A DNA stretch of 64,000 bases from JBBQUN01 sp963717115 (GCA_963717115.1 CAVQVO010000017.1:310001-374000), one strand, 5' to 3'. Positions 1 through 7,516 are shown, numbered from the stretch's first letter. The notes: a model not told the origin generated them from the sequence alone. Program-made: numbers and translations.

Positions 1-132
1 GGGCACCCCGATTTGGACGCCGAAATGATCGAGTAGACGACCTCGTCCAGCGTTCGGCAACCGTCATGACGGTGGTCCCGGCGGGACGAGTTCGGCGGGC
101 CCGCCGGCTGTGAAGGTGTGACGGGTGACGTG

Positions 133-282
133 TCAGGCGGTCGTGAGCAGCCTGCGTAGCGACTGCCACGAACGATAGGTGGCACTGCGCCAGGCCCATT
201 CGAACGGGCCGTAGCGGAACCGTTCGAGCCACCAGGTCGATCACCCGAGTTGCAGGGCCCAGACACCGACCACCGCTACGCA
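133..282 (-). pseudogene. DUF418 family membrane protein, C-terminal remnant
   Basis: Read on the minus strand, this stretch encodes a typical DUF418 (YeiB-like) C-terminus: a VGVWALQL segment, then WWLERFRYGPFEWAWRS and a terminal QSLRRL, ending at TGA 133-135. A TGA at 241-243 interrupts the frame just after the WALQLG segment, where relatives usually have a tryptophan-containing segment. No upstream transmembrane part is present, because the segment runs straight into the PIN-domain remnant. It is a truncated relic with an internal stop. I recognise the family from its conserved C-terminal pattern; no search was run. Confidence 0.6.
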
Positions 283-287
283 CGACG

Positions 288-585
288 GCACTGGTTGTGG
301 CGGAGGCTGCGTACCTGATCGGCCGGCGGATCAGCGCAGAGGCCGAAGCCAGGTTCTTCCGATCGATCGCCAACGGAGACCTCATCATCGACGCGCTGAT
401 CGGCGATGATCTGGTCGGATCGCTGATCTTGTTGACACCTACTCTGATCTGCTGCTCGGCGGGACCGATGCCAGCCTGATCGCGTTGGCAGAGCGTTTGG
501 AGCAGGACACGATCCGACGCTCGATCGGCGGCACTTCAGTGTCGTGCGACCGGCTCATGTGGCCGGGTTCGAGCTCGTGCCGTGA
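288..585 (+). pseudogene. PIN-domain (VapC-type) toxin remnant
   Basis: Three pieces in different frames reassemble into the C-terminal two thirds of a PIN-domain RNase. The first is LVVAEAAYLIGRRI...DLIIDAL. A shift then gives the segment with GTDASLIALAER, containing the TDAS acidic motif. A second shift gives the final TLDRRHFSVVRP and GFELVP before TGA 583-585. PIN toxins cleave RNA using acidic residues that bind metal. Two frameshifts and the absence of an N-terminus with its first catalytic Asp make this a pseudogene. No antitoxin gene was seen next to it. Confidence 0.65.
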
Positions 586-739
586 CGAGCGTGATCTCAC
601 GGAGCGTGGCTGTTTCCACGACTTCAGAAACCCGTTTGTTACTGCCGATCGAGGTAACACAGGTAACGGCACAACCGTAAACAACGGGGTCGAGCGGGGA
701 GCAGAGGGGACCACGGACCCATCGACAAATGGCCTGTCA

Positions 740-765
740 CAGGTTCAAATCCTGCCCCCGCCACC
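740..765 (+). repeat. tRNA 3'-end repeat, left copy (att-like site)
   Basis: CAGGTTCAAATCCTG followed by CCCCCGCCACC is the T-arm plus acceptor 3' strand of a tRNA. No 5' half with a matching GGCGGGG lies upstream, so it is a 3' fragment. The same sequence with one mismatch occurs at 6245-6270 in the same orientation. Just upstream of both copies is a shared GCGGGGAGCA(G)AGGGGAC string. This fits an attachment-site core left by an element that integrates into tRNA genes. Confidence 0.6.
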
Positions 766-770
766 CAGTG

Positions 771-797
771 AATCCCCAGGTCAGCGGCCTGGGGATT
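771..797 (+). terminator. Hairpin behind the left tRNA fragment
   Basis: A perfect 10-bp stem (AATCCCCAGG / CCTGGGGATT) with a 7-nt loop starts 5 nt after the tRNA 3' end and is followed by TCTT. It looks like the original tRNA terminator carried along with the fragment. Confidence 0.55.
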
Positions 798-815
798 TCT
801 TGCGTCTGGGGTGGC

Positions 816-898
816 GTCTACCGGCGCCGTCTACCGAGTGCCGCTGTCCCAGGGCTGTGACCTGGGTGATCACAACAGCGAGCCGGTGGACGTCTACC
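816..898. repeat. Three GTCTACC heptamers (possible integrase arm sites)
   Basis: GTCTACC occurs at 816-822, 829-835 and 892-898, between the left tRNA repeat and the integrase remnant. The reverse complement GGTAGAC recurs at 6124-6130 beside the right tRNA repeat, inside a 20-bp inverted repeat. Short direct repeats flanking a core are typical arm-type binding sites of tyrosine integrases. The role is inferred. Confidence 0.35.
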
Positions 899-1055
899 GG
901 CTCTCCATGACGGTGCCGTTCTCTGGCCTGTCCGCAGCGTCGCCACGGTGGGTGGCGATGAGGGCGGCGAAGCGGCGGCGCCAGCGTTGCAGGGTGGTCA
1001 CGGTGGCCGGTCGAGGTCGATGCTGCGTCGGCTCGAGCGGGTCTTTCCTGGCGTC

Positions 1056-1133
1056 TTCTCGGCCGGTGATGGTGTCGATGCCGTCGTAGGCGACGACGCC
1101 GAAGCGGGCCTTGCGTTGCACGATGTAGGTCAT
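1056..1133 (-). pseudogene. Phage-type integrase N-terminal remnant
   Basis: Starting at ATG 1133 on the minus strand, about 26 codons read MTYIVQRK.RF.VVAYDG.D..TGRE, which matches the start of actinobacterial tyrosine integrases as I know them. After GRE the similarity stops and no catalytic domain (R...HxxR...Y) is found before the tRNA repeat 300 bp away, so the gene is deleted or scrambled. Its position just inside the left repeat supports an old integrated element. Confidence 0.5.
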
Positions 1134-1363
1134 CGCCCCCCATCGGCCGGCCGCGTTGACCACTTCGGCGTCAACCCGCAGATCAGGCAAGTCGCCAGAT
1201 GCCACCGACCTGGGTCAGCCGAGGCCGGAACATTCAACACAAGTCGGCGCTTCAGCTCGCATGGCCGGGACCTGACAGACTCAGTTCATGGGTCAGTTGG
1301 CCCGACACCATCGAGTGAAGCGTTGGGCGCGGGGCGTGGGCCAGGACAGTGGGCTCGAGGTCT

Positions 1364-1825
1364 TCACGGGCTGGGGTCGTAGTTTCCGGATTCGATGTCG
1401 ATGCGGTCTTCTTCGAGTGCTGCGGTGAGGGTTCTGGTCAGGCGGCGTCGTGCGAGGCGGCCGAGGATGGCGTCGGGTCCCGTGAGTGTCGCGCTGAGTC
1501 GCGCGGTGACGGTGGTCGCGTCGGTCCCGTCCTCGGTGATGTCGAACGTGATGGTCCCGCCCCGGAACTGCCCCTTGGTGATGGTGTTGACCAGTGGTCC
1601 GGTTTGGGCGCGTGGGAGGTCGACTTCTTGGGTGATGCGGAGGGGTCCGACTCGGCTGGTCTGGCGGTAGTGCGTGTGGTCGCTGGTCGCCAGCAGAATC
1701 TCGAAGGTCACTGCGGGGTGGGGCTTGTTGCGGGCGTGGTGATCGAGGTCGGCGAATTGTCGGCGGACCATGTCTGCGGGAGCTGAGATGGTGATGGTGG
1801 CCGACTCGTCGATGATGGTTCGCAT
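1364..1825 (-). CDS. SRPBCC family protein
   Basis: A 153-residue protein with the SRPBCC (START-like, polyketide cyclase/AHSA1) pattern: an N-terminal beta strand (ATITISAPADMV) opening the hydrophobic cavity, a middle antiparallel region, and a C-terminal long helix (LARRRLTRTLTAALEEDRIDIE) that closes the pocket. Such proteins bind small hydrophobic ligands; the ligand here is unknown. The start was chosen at ATG 1825 because CCAGGAG lies 7 nt upstream; the longer open frame upstream is only a shadow of the ferredoxin gene. It lies directly behind the ferredoxin gene and is probably cotranscribed with it. Confidence 0.75.
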   Translation of the reverse strand: MRTIIDESATITISAPADMVRRQFADLDHHARNKPHPAVTFEILLATSDHTHYRQTSRVGPLRITQEVDLPRAQTGPLVNTITKGQFRGGTITFDITEDGTDATTVTARLSATLTGPDAILGRLARRRLTRTLTAALEEDRIDIESGNYDPSP

Positions 1826-2067
1826 GGTTGGTCTCCTGGTTCGATGAAGATGCATTCGCCGGGGCAGTCCAGCGCGGCGTTGATCGCCGCCGTTTCGAGG
1901 CTGGCCGCGATGGCGACGGTGCTGTCGGCGCCGCCGGGGTCGTTTGCGATGTGGTCGCCGTCGTGGACGTAGGAGATGCCGTCTTCGAGCAGCACGAAGA
2001 GCTCGGGGCAATGGTCGGTGCAGAGGCCGTCGCCGGTGCAGAGGTCCTGATCGATCCAGACACGCAT
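1708..2067 (-). CDS. Ferredoxin
   Basis: Small iron-sulfur electron carrier. From ATG 2067 (GGAG about 6 nt upstream) the protein reads MRVWIDQDLCTGDGLC, then TDHCPELF and later DCPGECIFIEPGD. The cysteine spacing C-x5-C-x3-CP plus CPxxC is that of the monocluster ferredoxins that feed cytochromes P450 and related oxygenases in actinobacteria. Such ferredoxins normally stop shortly after the ECIFIE motif. Here the frame continues about 40 residues of low-complexity Ser/Pro/Thr sequence and overlaps the SRPBCC gene by 118 bp, so the true stop may be lost or hidden by an indel. No partner oxygenase is in the window. Confidence 0.75.
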   Translation of the reverse strand: MRVWIDQDLCTGDGLCTDHCPELFVLLEDGISYVHDGDHIANDPGGADSTVAIAASLETAAINAALDCPGECIFIEPGDQPCEPSSTSRPPSPSQLPQTWSADNSPTSITTPATSPTPQ

Positions 2068-2216
2068 GTCAGACTCCGTTGGTCCCGTGTGGATTGGTGA
2101 CGTTCGGGCCGGCAGGTCGGGTGACAGGGCGCGAGGATTTGTCGTGGCCAAACGGAAGTGTTCGGGAAGGTTGTCACCCGGACCGGCGCGTTGGGGGTCA
2201 GCGTTGTGTGAGCTCG

Positions 2217-2757
2217 ATGATCCTCCCGGTGGCGCTGCCTGATGTTGGCCTGACTGCGGTGAACGTCTCGGTGGAGGACTTGTACCGGGCGGAGGGTCGT
2301 CGGCTGATCGGCGCGCTCACGGTTTTCATGGGTGATGGGGGCGAGGCGGAGGAGGTCGCGCAGGAGGCGTTCGCTCGAGTGATCGCTGCGAGCGCTCGGA
2401 TCACCGACCCTGATCGGGTGGTCAGCTACCTGTATTCGACCGCGTTCAACGTGGCGCGATCTCGGTGGCGACGGCTACGACGGCTCGACGCGCTGCTCCC
2501 GCGGCTCGGGTTCGTCGACGAGGTTCCGCTGGTCGAGAGTGCCATCCTGCGATCAGAGACATCCTTGGCGGTGATCGCCGCCGTCTCGGCGCTGCCGGAT
2601 CGTCAGCGGGCCTGTGTGGCGCTTCGATACTTCTCCAACATGCCGGTTTCCGAGGTGGCGGCAACACTTGGGGATCTCGGTGAACTCGGCCAAGACGCAT
2701 CTGCGACGGGCCATGGGGACGCTTCGGTCCGAACTCGCGCCTGGGACGTCATCATGA
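2217..2757 (+). CDS. ECF RNA polymerase sigma factor (frameshifted), cassette copy 1
   Basis: Region 2 is seen in VEDLYRAEGRRLIGAL...GGEAEEVAQEAFARV and SYLYSTAFNVARSRWRR. Region 4 follows in LPDRQRACVALRYFSNMPVSEVAATLG, then ISVNSAKTHLRRAMG. The last part is in the +1 frame: the run CTTGGGGATC near 2670 has one G more than needed, so the sigma factor should end at TGA 2755-2757. Read literally, the frame instead fuses with the next gene. The corrected stop overlaps the next ATG (ATGA), as in the paralogous cassette at 61.9-62.5 kb, which has no frameshift. The start at ATG 2217 is the best of several and has no clear Shine-Dalgarno. It probably responds to a signal passed by the two downstream products. 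Confidence 0.7.
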
Positions 2758-3359
2758 ACGACCTCGATCGGATGTTGCGGGAGACTGCACGAGACGTTCT
2801 CGGCTCGACCAGAGTCGATGGCGGCTTCTTGGACCGGGCCCGAACGCGCGCCCGGCGTCGCCGCCAACGACGCATGGCAGCCGGTTCGGCCATGGCCGTC
2901 CTGGTGGTCATCGGCGGCGCGGTTGGGATGCAGGCCCTCCGCGACGAGCCAACGGACGTGACCGTCATCGCAGCGTCAACTCCCGAGCCGACGCGCCCGG
3001 TCTTGACCGAGGAGCAACGAGTACTTCTCGGCGATTCGTGCCGACAATGGGTGCCCGAGGTCCAGTCTGCCGAAGTCGTGTTCGCGACGCCTGCCGGCTA
3101 CACGGCCGTTGTCGCCGTGCTCAACGACGCAACCGCCGCAGCTCGACAGGGCCTCGACCAACTCGTCGACGCCGACGTCGGCCCGCTTCGCCGCGAACTC
3201 GCAACTGCCGAAGACCGTCTGGTGCGGGCGGCCTCCGCCGTTGCCGCCGACCATCTCGACGACGCAGCCGTGGAGCTGGAATCGGCGCGCTCTTCGCTTG
3301 CCACGACCGCCGAGACGCTGGCCGACTGGGGGGTCGACGCATGTGCAACAGATCGCTGA
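2754..3359 (+). CDS. Single-pass membrane protein, putative anti-sigma factor, cassette copy 1
   Basis: A 201-residue protein with a short cytoplasmic N-terminus (about residues 1-40) ending in the basic stop-transfer RARRRRQRR. One membrane helix follows (AMAVLVVIGGAVGMQAL). The outside domain is Ala/Glu-rich and helical, with two cysteines (DSCRQW and DACATD). The start overlaps the sigma factor stop by ATGA, which implies translational coupling. Topology and gene order fit an anti-sigma factor, but the zinc-binding HxxxCxxC motif is absent, so the role is inferred. The paralog at 62471-63064 has the same design with little residue identity. Confidence 0.6.
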   Translation: MNDLDRMLRETARDVLGSTRVDGGFLDRARTRARRRRQRRMAAGSAMAVLVVIGGAVGMQALRDEPTDVTVIAASTPEPTRPVLTEEQRVLLGDSCRQWVPEVQSAEVVFATPAGYTAVVAVLNDATAAARQGLDQLVDADVGPLRRELATAEDRLVRAASAVAADHLDDAAVELESARSSLATTAETLADWGVDACATDR

Positions 3360-3373
3360 AACACCGACCCACG

Positions 3374-4771
3374 ATGCGTCTCCGCAGCAACCTGACCGCT
3401 GCGGTCGCGGTGGCAGCTCTGCTGGGCGCGGCTGCGTGTTCGTCCTCGACGGCCTCGCCTGAGGCCCGCGGTTGCGGTCGCGACGGCATCGGGCCGAACC
3501 AGCTCTTGACCGTCTGGTCCGCCTACTCCGGGAACCACGCCGACACGCTCGACCGGCTCAGCGCTCGAGCGGAGGAGCAGCTGGACGTCGAGATCGTTGT
3601 CAAGCACTTCGAGGCCGGCGAGCTGGTGCGGCGACTCCTCCAGGTCGAAGTCGCAGCAGACCTCCCAGACGTCGTTCACGTCCCAGACTTTGCGCTCGGA
3701 GCCGTCCTCGACGCGTCGGCCCTCGACCCGGTACAGACCTGCCTCGACGAGCTCGGTACGAGCTCGGGGGATTTTCTTCCGGAGGCGCTCGAGGCGAGCC
3801 AGCTCAGTGGAGTCCAGTGGGGACTGCCGCTCGGCTGGAACGGCCTACTCCTCGTCTATGACCGCAACGACCTCGCTGCTGCCGGCCTCCCCACCGACGC
3901 TCCGACCACGCTCGCCGGCCTCACGTCCCTCGCCGAGGCGATCCGAGATACCGGAGGACCGCCGACGCCGATCGTCGGCAGGCTGGTCCTGTTCGATCTG
4001 CTCGGGGCGGCCGGAGTGTCCACAGTGGATCGTGCCGACGGCCACGCTGGCCCACCAACCCGGACGTTGGTGGGCGAACCGGACGGAGTTGCCGTGTTCG
4101 AATGGGCCGATGAACTGGTCGAATCCGGCCTGTTCGATCTTCTCGATCCCAACGACCCGCTGGCAGGCGTCTTCGCAATCGCCGAAGGCCGGGCCACGTT
4201 CACCTTGGTGGAGGCCCGAGAGTTGTGGCAGATCGGCCAAGCCCTCCGCCAAGGCCAGGCTCCCGATGTCGACCTCGCCGTGGCTGCGGTGCCCGGCATC
4301 GACGAGCCGGGACTGTTGGCGCACGGCGAGCACCTCTACCTCGGCCGAACGCTCGACCCGCGGCGCAACAACGCAGCCTGGGTCTACCTCAGCTTCCTCA
4401 CCGACGCGGCGGGGCAAGCGGCCTGGCACTCCGGCGCCGACCCGTTCCCTGCCCGCCGGTCATCCAGCGAAGACCCGACGGTGACCGATCTCTGGGAAAC
4501 GGTGCCCCTCCTGGCGCAAGCCTGGAACGTGATCATCGCGACGAGCGATGCCGGGAACTCCCACGCTCGCCCGCTCATCGGACCGACGATCACGTTCAAT
4601 ACCGCCCTGGGACAGCTCGAAGAAGCGCTCGCGCCGGGCGGCGACCCGACCGTGGCCGAAATGATGCCCGCGGTGGTCGACGCTGCGGACGAGGCGCTGT
4701 CGGTGTACACCGCCGATCGGGCCGCGTATCGGAGGTGCGCGTTGATCGAGCCGATCCCGGCATGCCCCTAG
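3374..4771 (+). CDS. Extracellular solute-binding lipoprotein, cassette copy 1
   Basis: Family 1 type ABC solute-binding protein, about 465 residues. The signal peptide (LTAAVAVAALLGAAAC) ends at a lipobox cysteine followed by SSSTAS. The mature part shows the family landmarks: LLTVWSAYSG.HADTLDRL, DLPDVVHV, GLPLGWNGLLLVYDRNDLAAAG, a middle EGRATFTLVEA, and NNAAWVYLSFLTDAAGQAAWHSG. No permease or ATPase genes follow, so it is more likely a ligand sensor for the upstream sigma factor system than part of an importer. ATG 3374 was preferred to ATG 3341 because it gives a normal signal peptide length. Confidence 0.75.
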   Translation: MRLRSNLTAAVAVAALLGAAACSSSTASPEARGCGRDGIGPNQLLTVWSAYSGNHADTLDRLSARAEEQLDVEIVVKHFEAGELVRRLLQVEVAADLPDVVHVPDFALGAVLDASALDPVQTCLDELGTSSGDFLPEALEASQLSGVQWGLPLGWNGLLLVYDRNDLAAAGLPTDAPTTLAGLTSLAEAIRDTGGPPTPIVGRLVLFDLLGAAGVSTVDRADGHAGPPTRTLVGEPDGVAVFEWADELVESGLFDLLDPNDPLAGVFAIAEGRATFTLVEARELWQIGQALRQGQAPDVDLAVAAVPGIDEPGLLAHGEHLYLGRTLDPRRNNAAWVYLSFLTDAAGQAAWHSGADPFPARRSSSEDPTVTDLWETVPLLAQAWNVIIATSDAGNSHARPLIGPTITFNTALGQLEEALAPGGDPTVAEMMPAVVDAADEALSVYTADRAAYRRCALIEPIPACP

Positions 4772-4953
4772 TCCCAGCCCCTCGCCGGCGCTCCACGACA
4801 GCGAGCTGGACGAGCCGGTCAGGACCTCTCGCCATGCTGTCGTGGTCAGACATCACGCCGGTCCTCATGGGTCTCGACCGAGGCGGTCGAGGCACCGGAG
4901 GGGTGAGTCCCATCTCGTGGCGACGACGGCGCCGACCATGAAGAGGCACCGTG

Positions 4954-5535
4954 TCATGTCGGGATCGCCGGCGGTCGGCGAGTCGTGAGGCGCATCAGGC
5001 CGAGGAGGAGCCCGACACCGGTCAGGATCAGTCCCAGGAACACGGTGAGCAGCCCGGCGAACCAGGCTTCGACGCCGGCTTGGGCGGCGACGATGACGAC
5101 GCCGACGAGGACCGGGCCCGCAAGGACGAGCTTCCACCAGTGCTGGGTCTGGATCGATTCGCCCACCGGCGCGGCCCTTCGCCAGGCGATCACCGCCATG
5201 GCCGCGGCGAGGACGGCGACGGTGAGACCGACGACCAGCAGCGCGACGCCTGTTCCACCGGCGATGGCGAGCATGACTCCCGCGCCGGCGACCGCGGCGT
5301 AGATGAGCGGGATGAGAGGTGACGGGTTTCGTTTCATGTGTCTCTCCAAGTGCTGGGTGGGAATCGACAGAGCAAGATCGACGACCACCCGTGACGCGAC
5401 CCGCCACGTGGGCTCGTCGTCGCAGGTGTCCCGGACGAGTTGCACCATGTCTTCGCCGTACTCATCACGGAACGTGCGCGGGTACAACGCGACCAGAGCG
5501 CCATAGACCCGCACGATCGGCCTGTCGGCCTTCAT
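4954..5535 (-). CDS. HAAS-type membrane protein partnered with PadR
   Basis: A 193-residue protein. Residues 1-50 hold the motif VYGALVALYPRTFRDEYGEDMVQLVRD, typical of the small cytoplasmic domain found next to PadR regulators. About four hydrophobic helices follow (LIYAAVAGAGVMLAIAGG, ALLVVGLTVAVLAAAMAVIAW, LVLAGPVLVGVVIVAA and GLLTVFLGLILTGVGLLLGL). Its ATG overlaps the stop of the PadR gene (ATGA), so the two are translationally coupled. Likely a membrane sensor or target controlled by PadR; the substrate is unknown. Confidence 0.65.
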   Translation of the reverse strand: MKADRPIVRVYGALVALYPRTFRDEYGEDMVQLVRDTCDDEPTWRVASRVVVDLALSIPTQHLERHMKRNPSPLIPLIYAAVAGAGVMLAIAGGTGVALLVVGLTVAVLAAAMAVIAWRRAAPVGESIQTQHWWKLVLAGPVLVGVVIVAAQAGVEAWFAGLLTVFLGLILTGVGLLLGLMRLTTRRPPAIPT

Positions 5536-5883
5536 GCGATCGCTCCGCCACCGAGGGTGCGAGTCACCCGATCGACCAAGGTCCGCAGACGAGCCAGCTC
5601 GACGAGGGCCACCGACCGGCCGTTCGCAGTCAGTTCGTAGTAGCGCCGCCGCTCGTCCTCGCCCCGGTCCACCCGATCGGTGGTCTCGACGACGAGGCCG
5701 TCGTCGACGAGCCGGTTCAGCGTCCCGTACAACGTTCCCGGCCCCATCTTGACCGCGCCGTCGCTCAACTCGCCGACCCGCTGCATCACTGCGTACCCAT
5801 GGAGCTCACCATCGAGCAGGGCCAGAACGATGTGCAGCGACGCCGCCGGAAGCGACTTCTGTGACTTGCCTCTTCCGACTCAT
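5532..5883 (-). CDS. PadR family transcriptional regulator (5' frameshift)
   Basis: Winged-helix repressor. The clear part reads SLPAASLHIVLALLDGELHGYAVMQRV, then GTLYGTLNRLVDDGLV and DERRRYYELTANGRSV, the PadR N-terminal winged helix with its GxLYxxLxRL recognition pattern. In this frame a TGA lies upstream and no ATG/GTG precedes the conserved start. ATG 5883 (MSRKRQVTE) is in another frame and fits the promoter: TTGACT, 17 nt, CAGAGT, 6 nt, ATG. One indel around 5845-5865 would join them. An internal start at ATG 5789 would lose the first helix. It is coupled to the downstream membrane gene. Confidence 0.65.
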
Positions 5884-5889
5884 ACTCGA

Positions 5890-5918
5890 ACTCTGATATA
5901 TCGATGTTCGATAGTCAA
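5890..5918 (-). promoter_or_regulatory. padR promoter with palindromic operator
   Basis: On the minus strand TTGACT (5918-5913) is followed after 17 nt by CAGAGT (5895-5890) and after 6 nt by the ATG at 5883, which implies a leaderless mRNA. The spacer contains the perfect inverted repeat TATCGATGTTCGATA (5899-5913), ideally placed for autorepression by a dimeric PadR protein. The promoter is read from the sequence; PadR binding is inferred. Confidence 0.5.
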
Positions 5919-6109
5919 GAGAATTCTGAGGCGGTTGCGGGGAGATCGCCCAGAGCGCCGTGGCCAAGCTCCAACACGCCGAGGGTCCGCGTGTCGACCC
6001 TGCCTGACTACCTCCTCGGCAAGGAAACAATGGTGTGATAGGTCGAACTGGATCTCACCGTCGGTGGTCGCTCGATCCAGCGGCGGACGCAGTTGCGATC
6101 TACCAACCA

Positions 6110-6129
6110 TCTACCGGGACACCGGTAGA
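6110..6129. repeat. Inverted repeat TCTACCGG/CCGGTAGA near the right tRNA repeat
   Basis: An 8-bp perfect inverted repeat separated by GACA. It includes the heptamer GGTAGAC (6124-6130) that also occurs, as GTCTACC, three times near the left tRNA repeat. A possible integrase arm site. Confidence 0.35.
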
Positions 6130-6209
6130 CAAGGGGGAACAGCGGGGAGCAAGGGGACGCCGGAAATGGACGCTGAGCTGGGCATACGGGGTGTGACATG
6201 CGGATACCT

Positions 6210-6271
6210 CTTCGGGTTCAAGAGGGCCCATAACCCGAAGGTCGCAGGTTCAAGTCCTGCCCCCGCCACCA
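6210..6271 (+). repeat. tRNA-Met-like 3' fragment, right copy (att-like site)
   Basis: From CAT at 6229-6231 to CCACCA the sequence is the 3' half of an elongator-type tRNA with anticodon CAT: CATAACCCGAAG, variable GGTCG, T-arm CAGGTTCAAGTCCTG, acceptor CCCCCGCCACCA. No acceptor or D-arm 5' half is present. Upstream, CTTCGGGTT (6210-6218) pairs perfectly with AACCCGAAG (6232-6240), so the anticodon stem is rebuilt around a 13-nt loop. That is the layout of an integrase core site centred on an anticodon loop. It is the partner of the direct repeat at 740-765. Confidence 0.6.
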
Positions 6272-6285
6272 AGGAACACCAGGGC

Positions 6286-6319
6286 AGAGGCCCTTTCCGA
6301 GCCATCGGGAGGGGCCTCT
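6286..6319 (+). terminator. Hairpin behind the right tRNA fragment
   Basis: AGAGGCCC...GGGCCTCT forms an 8-bp perfect stem that extends to about 15 bp with G-U pairs (inner TTTCCGA with TCGGGAG). It sits 15 nt after the tRNA CCA end, as tRNA terminators do. Confidence 0.5.
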
Positions 6320-7066
6320 TGCGTTGGTCCGCGAACACGGCGCGAACAAAGTGAGAACACGCCGTCGGCCTTGAGGTGGCCGTGGCACGCGTCCGGCGGC
6401 ACTATCGCAACCGTGGAGCAGGGAGTTCGCGATCCGCCTCGCGACCTCGACGGCCACCACGCGCTGCCTTCGGGTCGCAGGACCGAAGGACCGGTGGTCG
6501 CGATCATCGGGCGGTATCGAAACTGGCCTCGCGGCCGAAGTCGATGGAGGAGTCGTCGGTCACCACGACGTCAAGATCGTCGTGCGCTCGAACGCCACCA
6601 CATCTCCCTCGTCCATGACGTCGGGGCCGGTCACCTGTGAGAACAGCGCCGACGAGGAGTCCGAGTCGGTCATCAGGCCGTCCCAGACGTCCACGCCGGC
6701 GTCCACCATGAACGGCGTCGAGGGCGAGTCCTCGTGCAACACCGCAGCGACGAGCACCTCCGCTCCTGCTCCCGGCACGCCTCGGGTGCAGCCTCATCAT
6801 CGACGTCAAACATCGGATACCTGAGGACGAGCCACTCAGGCTGCAAACGCCCACGGTGGGAGTACGGGCCACCGCGGTGAGCAGATGCTGAGAACGATCG
6901 CTCAGATCGCGACCGACACGCGCGTTCCCGAGCGATTGACAGCTCGAAAGGTGCCGATCATCGGCGGGTCTAGAGGTTTGTCCCGGCGAGCAGTACGGGT
7001 TCCGCTGCTTGCATCACGAGGACGACGTCGACCGACCCGGGCCGCGATGACGACTAATGTCGGGGC
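6320..7066. other. No supported gene
   Basis: Open frames here lack starts with promoter or ribosome-site support and have mixed composition. A 72-codon minus-strand frame (6560-6778) has a plausible acidic sequence but no recognised family. A TAATGT -10 box at 7055-7060 at the right edge belongs to the next gene. Confidence 0.5.
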
Positions 7067-7516
7067 ATGTCATGGTTCGATGGAACGACCAATATCGACT
7101 GCGAACTGGAGTCCGTCAAGGCGTCGATCGCTGACGTGGGCCAGCACTTCGTCGGTGTTGTTCGTTCGATGCCGGGCATCAGCGAGGCGGAACTCCTCGA
7201 ACAGGGCGAGGACTTCGTCACGATCCGGACCAACGAGGGCGTGATGAAGCGGCACAACATCGAGCGCTCCGTCGGCGATGACGAGGTCGTGCTGCGATAC
7301 GACGAGGTCTACGAGGCCAGGAAGGTCACGGGCAGATCGCACTTCGAAGACACCTACACGGCATCGAGCTCGGGTGGCGTGCAATTCCACGGCGTCGTCA
7401 GCGACGTCCAGGCGGACGGCGTACTGGGGTTCCTCTACCGCAGATTCGGCTCGCGGAACATGGGCAAGGCGTTCCTGTCCTCGCAGAAGAAATACCTCGA
7501 GAGCACACAGCGCTGA
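7067..7516 (+). CDS. SRPBCC family protein
   Basis: A 149-residue protein of a recognisable SRPBCC subgroup: an early NIDCELESVKASIADVG helix, VTIRTNEGVMKRHNIER, an internal EDTYTASSSGGVQFH strand, and a conserved end LGFLYRRFGSRNMGKAFL. These proteins bind hydrophobic ligands; the ligand is unknown. It stands alone. TAATGT ends 6 nt before the ATG, so the transcript is probably leaderless and ATG 7067 is the start. Confidence 0.75.
   Translation: MSWFDGTTNIDCELESVKASIADVGQHFVGVVRSMPGISEAELLEQGEDFVTIRTNEGVMKRHNIERSVGDDEVVLRYDEVYEARKVTGRSHFEDTYTASSSGGVQFHGVVSDVQADGVLGFLYRRFGSRNMGKAFLSSQKKYLESTQR

Noticed and set aside
241..243. TGA in the DUF418 remnant as a possible selenocysteine codon
   Set aside because: No redox motif, no hairpin at the right distance, and the gene is truncated; a plain nonsense mutation fits better.
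1293..2177. Long minus-strand open frame of 294 codons over the SRPBCC/ferredoxin pair
   Set aside because: Extreme Arg/Pro/His composition typical of a high-GC shadow frame; the ferredoxin and SRPBCC frames explain the region.
740..6271. Intact tRNA genes at the two tRNA-like sites
   Set aside because: Both lack the 5' acceptor strand and D-arm; only 3' parts are present.
6560..6778. 72-codon minus-strand frame with an acidic, protein-like sequence
   Set aside because: No promoter, ribosome site, neighbour or recognised family; could be a remnant but not supportable.
6936..6958. TTGACA at 6936 as a promoter for the gene at 7067
   Set aside because: No -10 box at 16-18 nt; the TAATGT box next to the ATG explains the start better.
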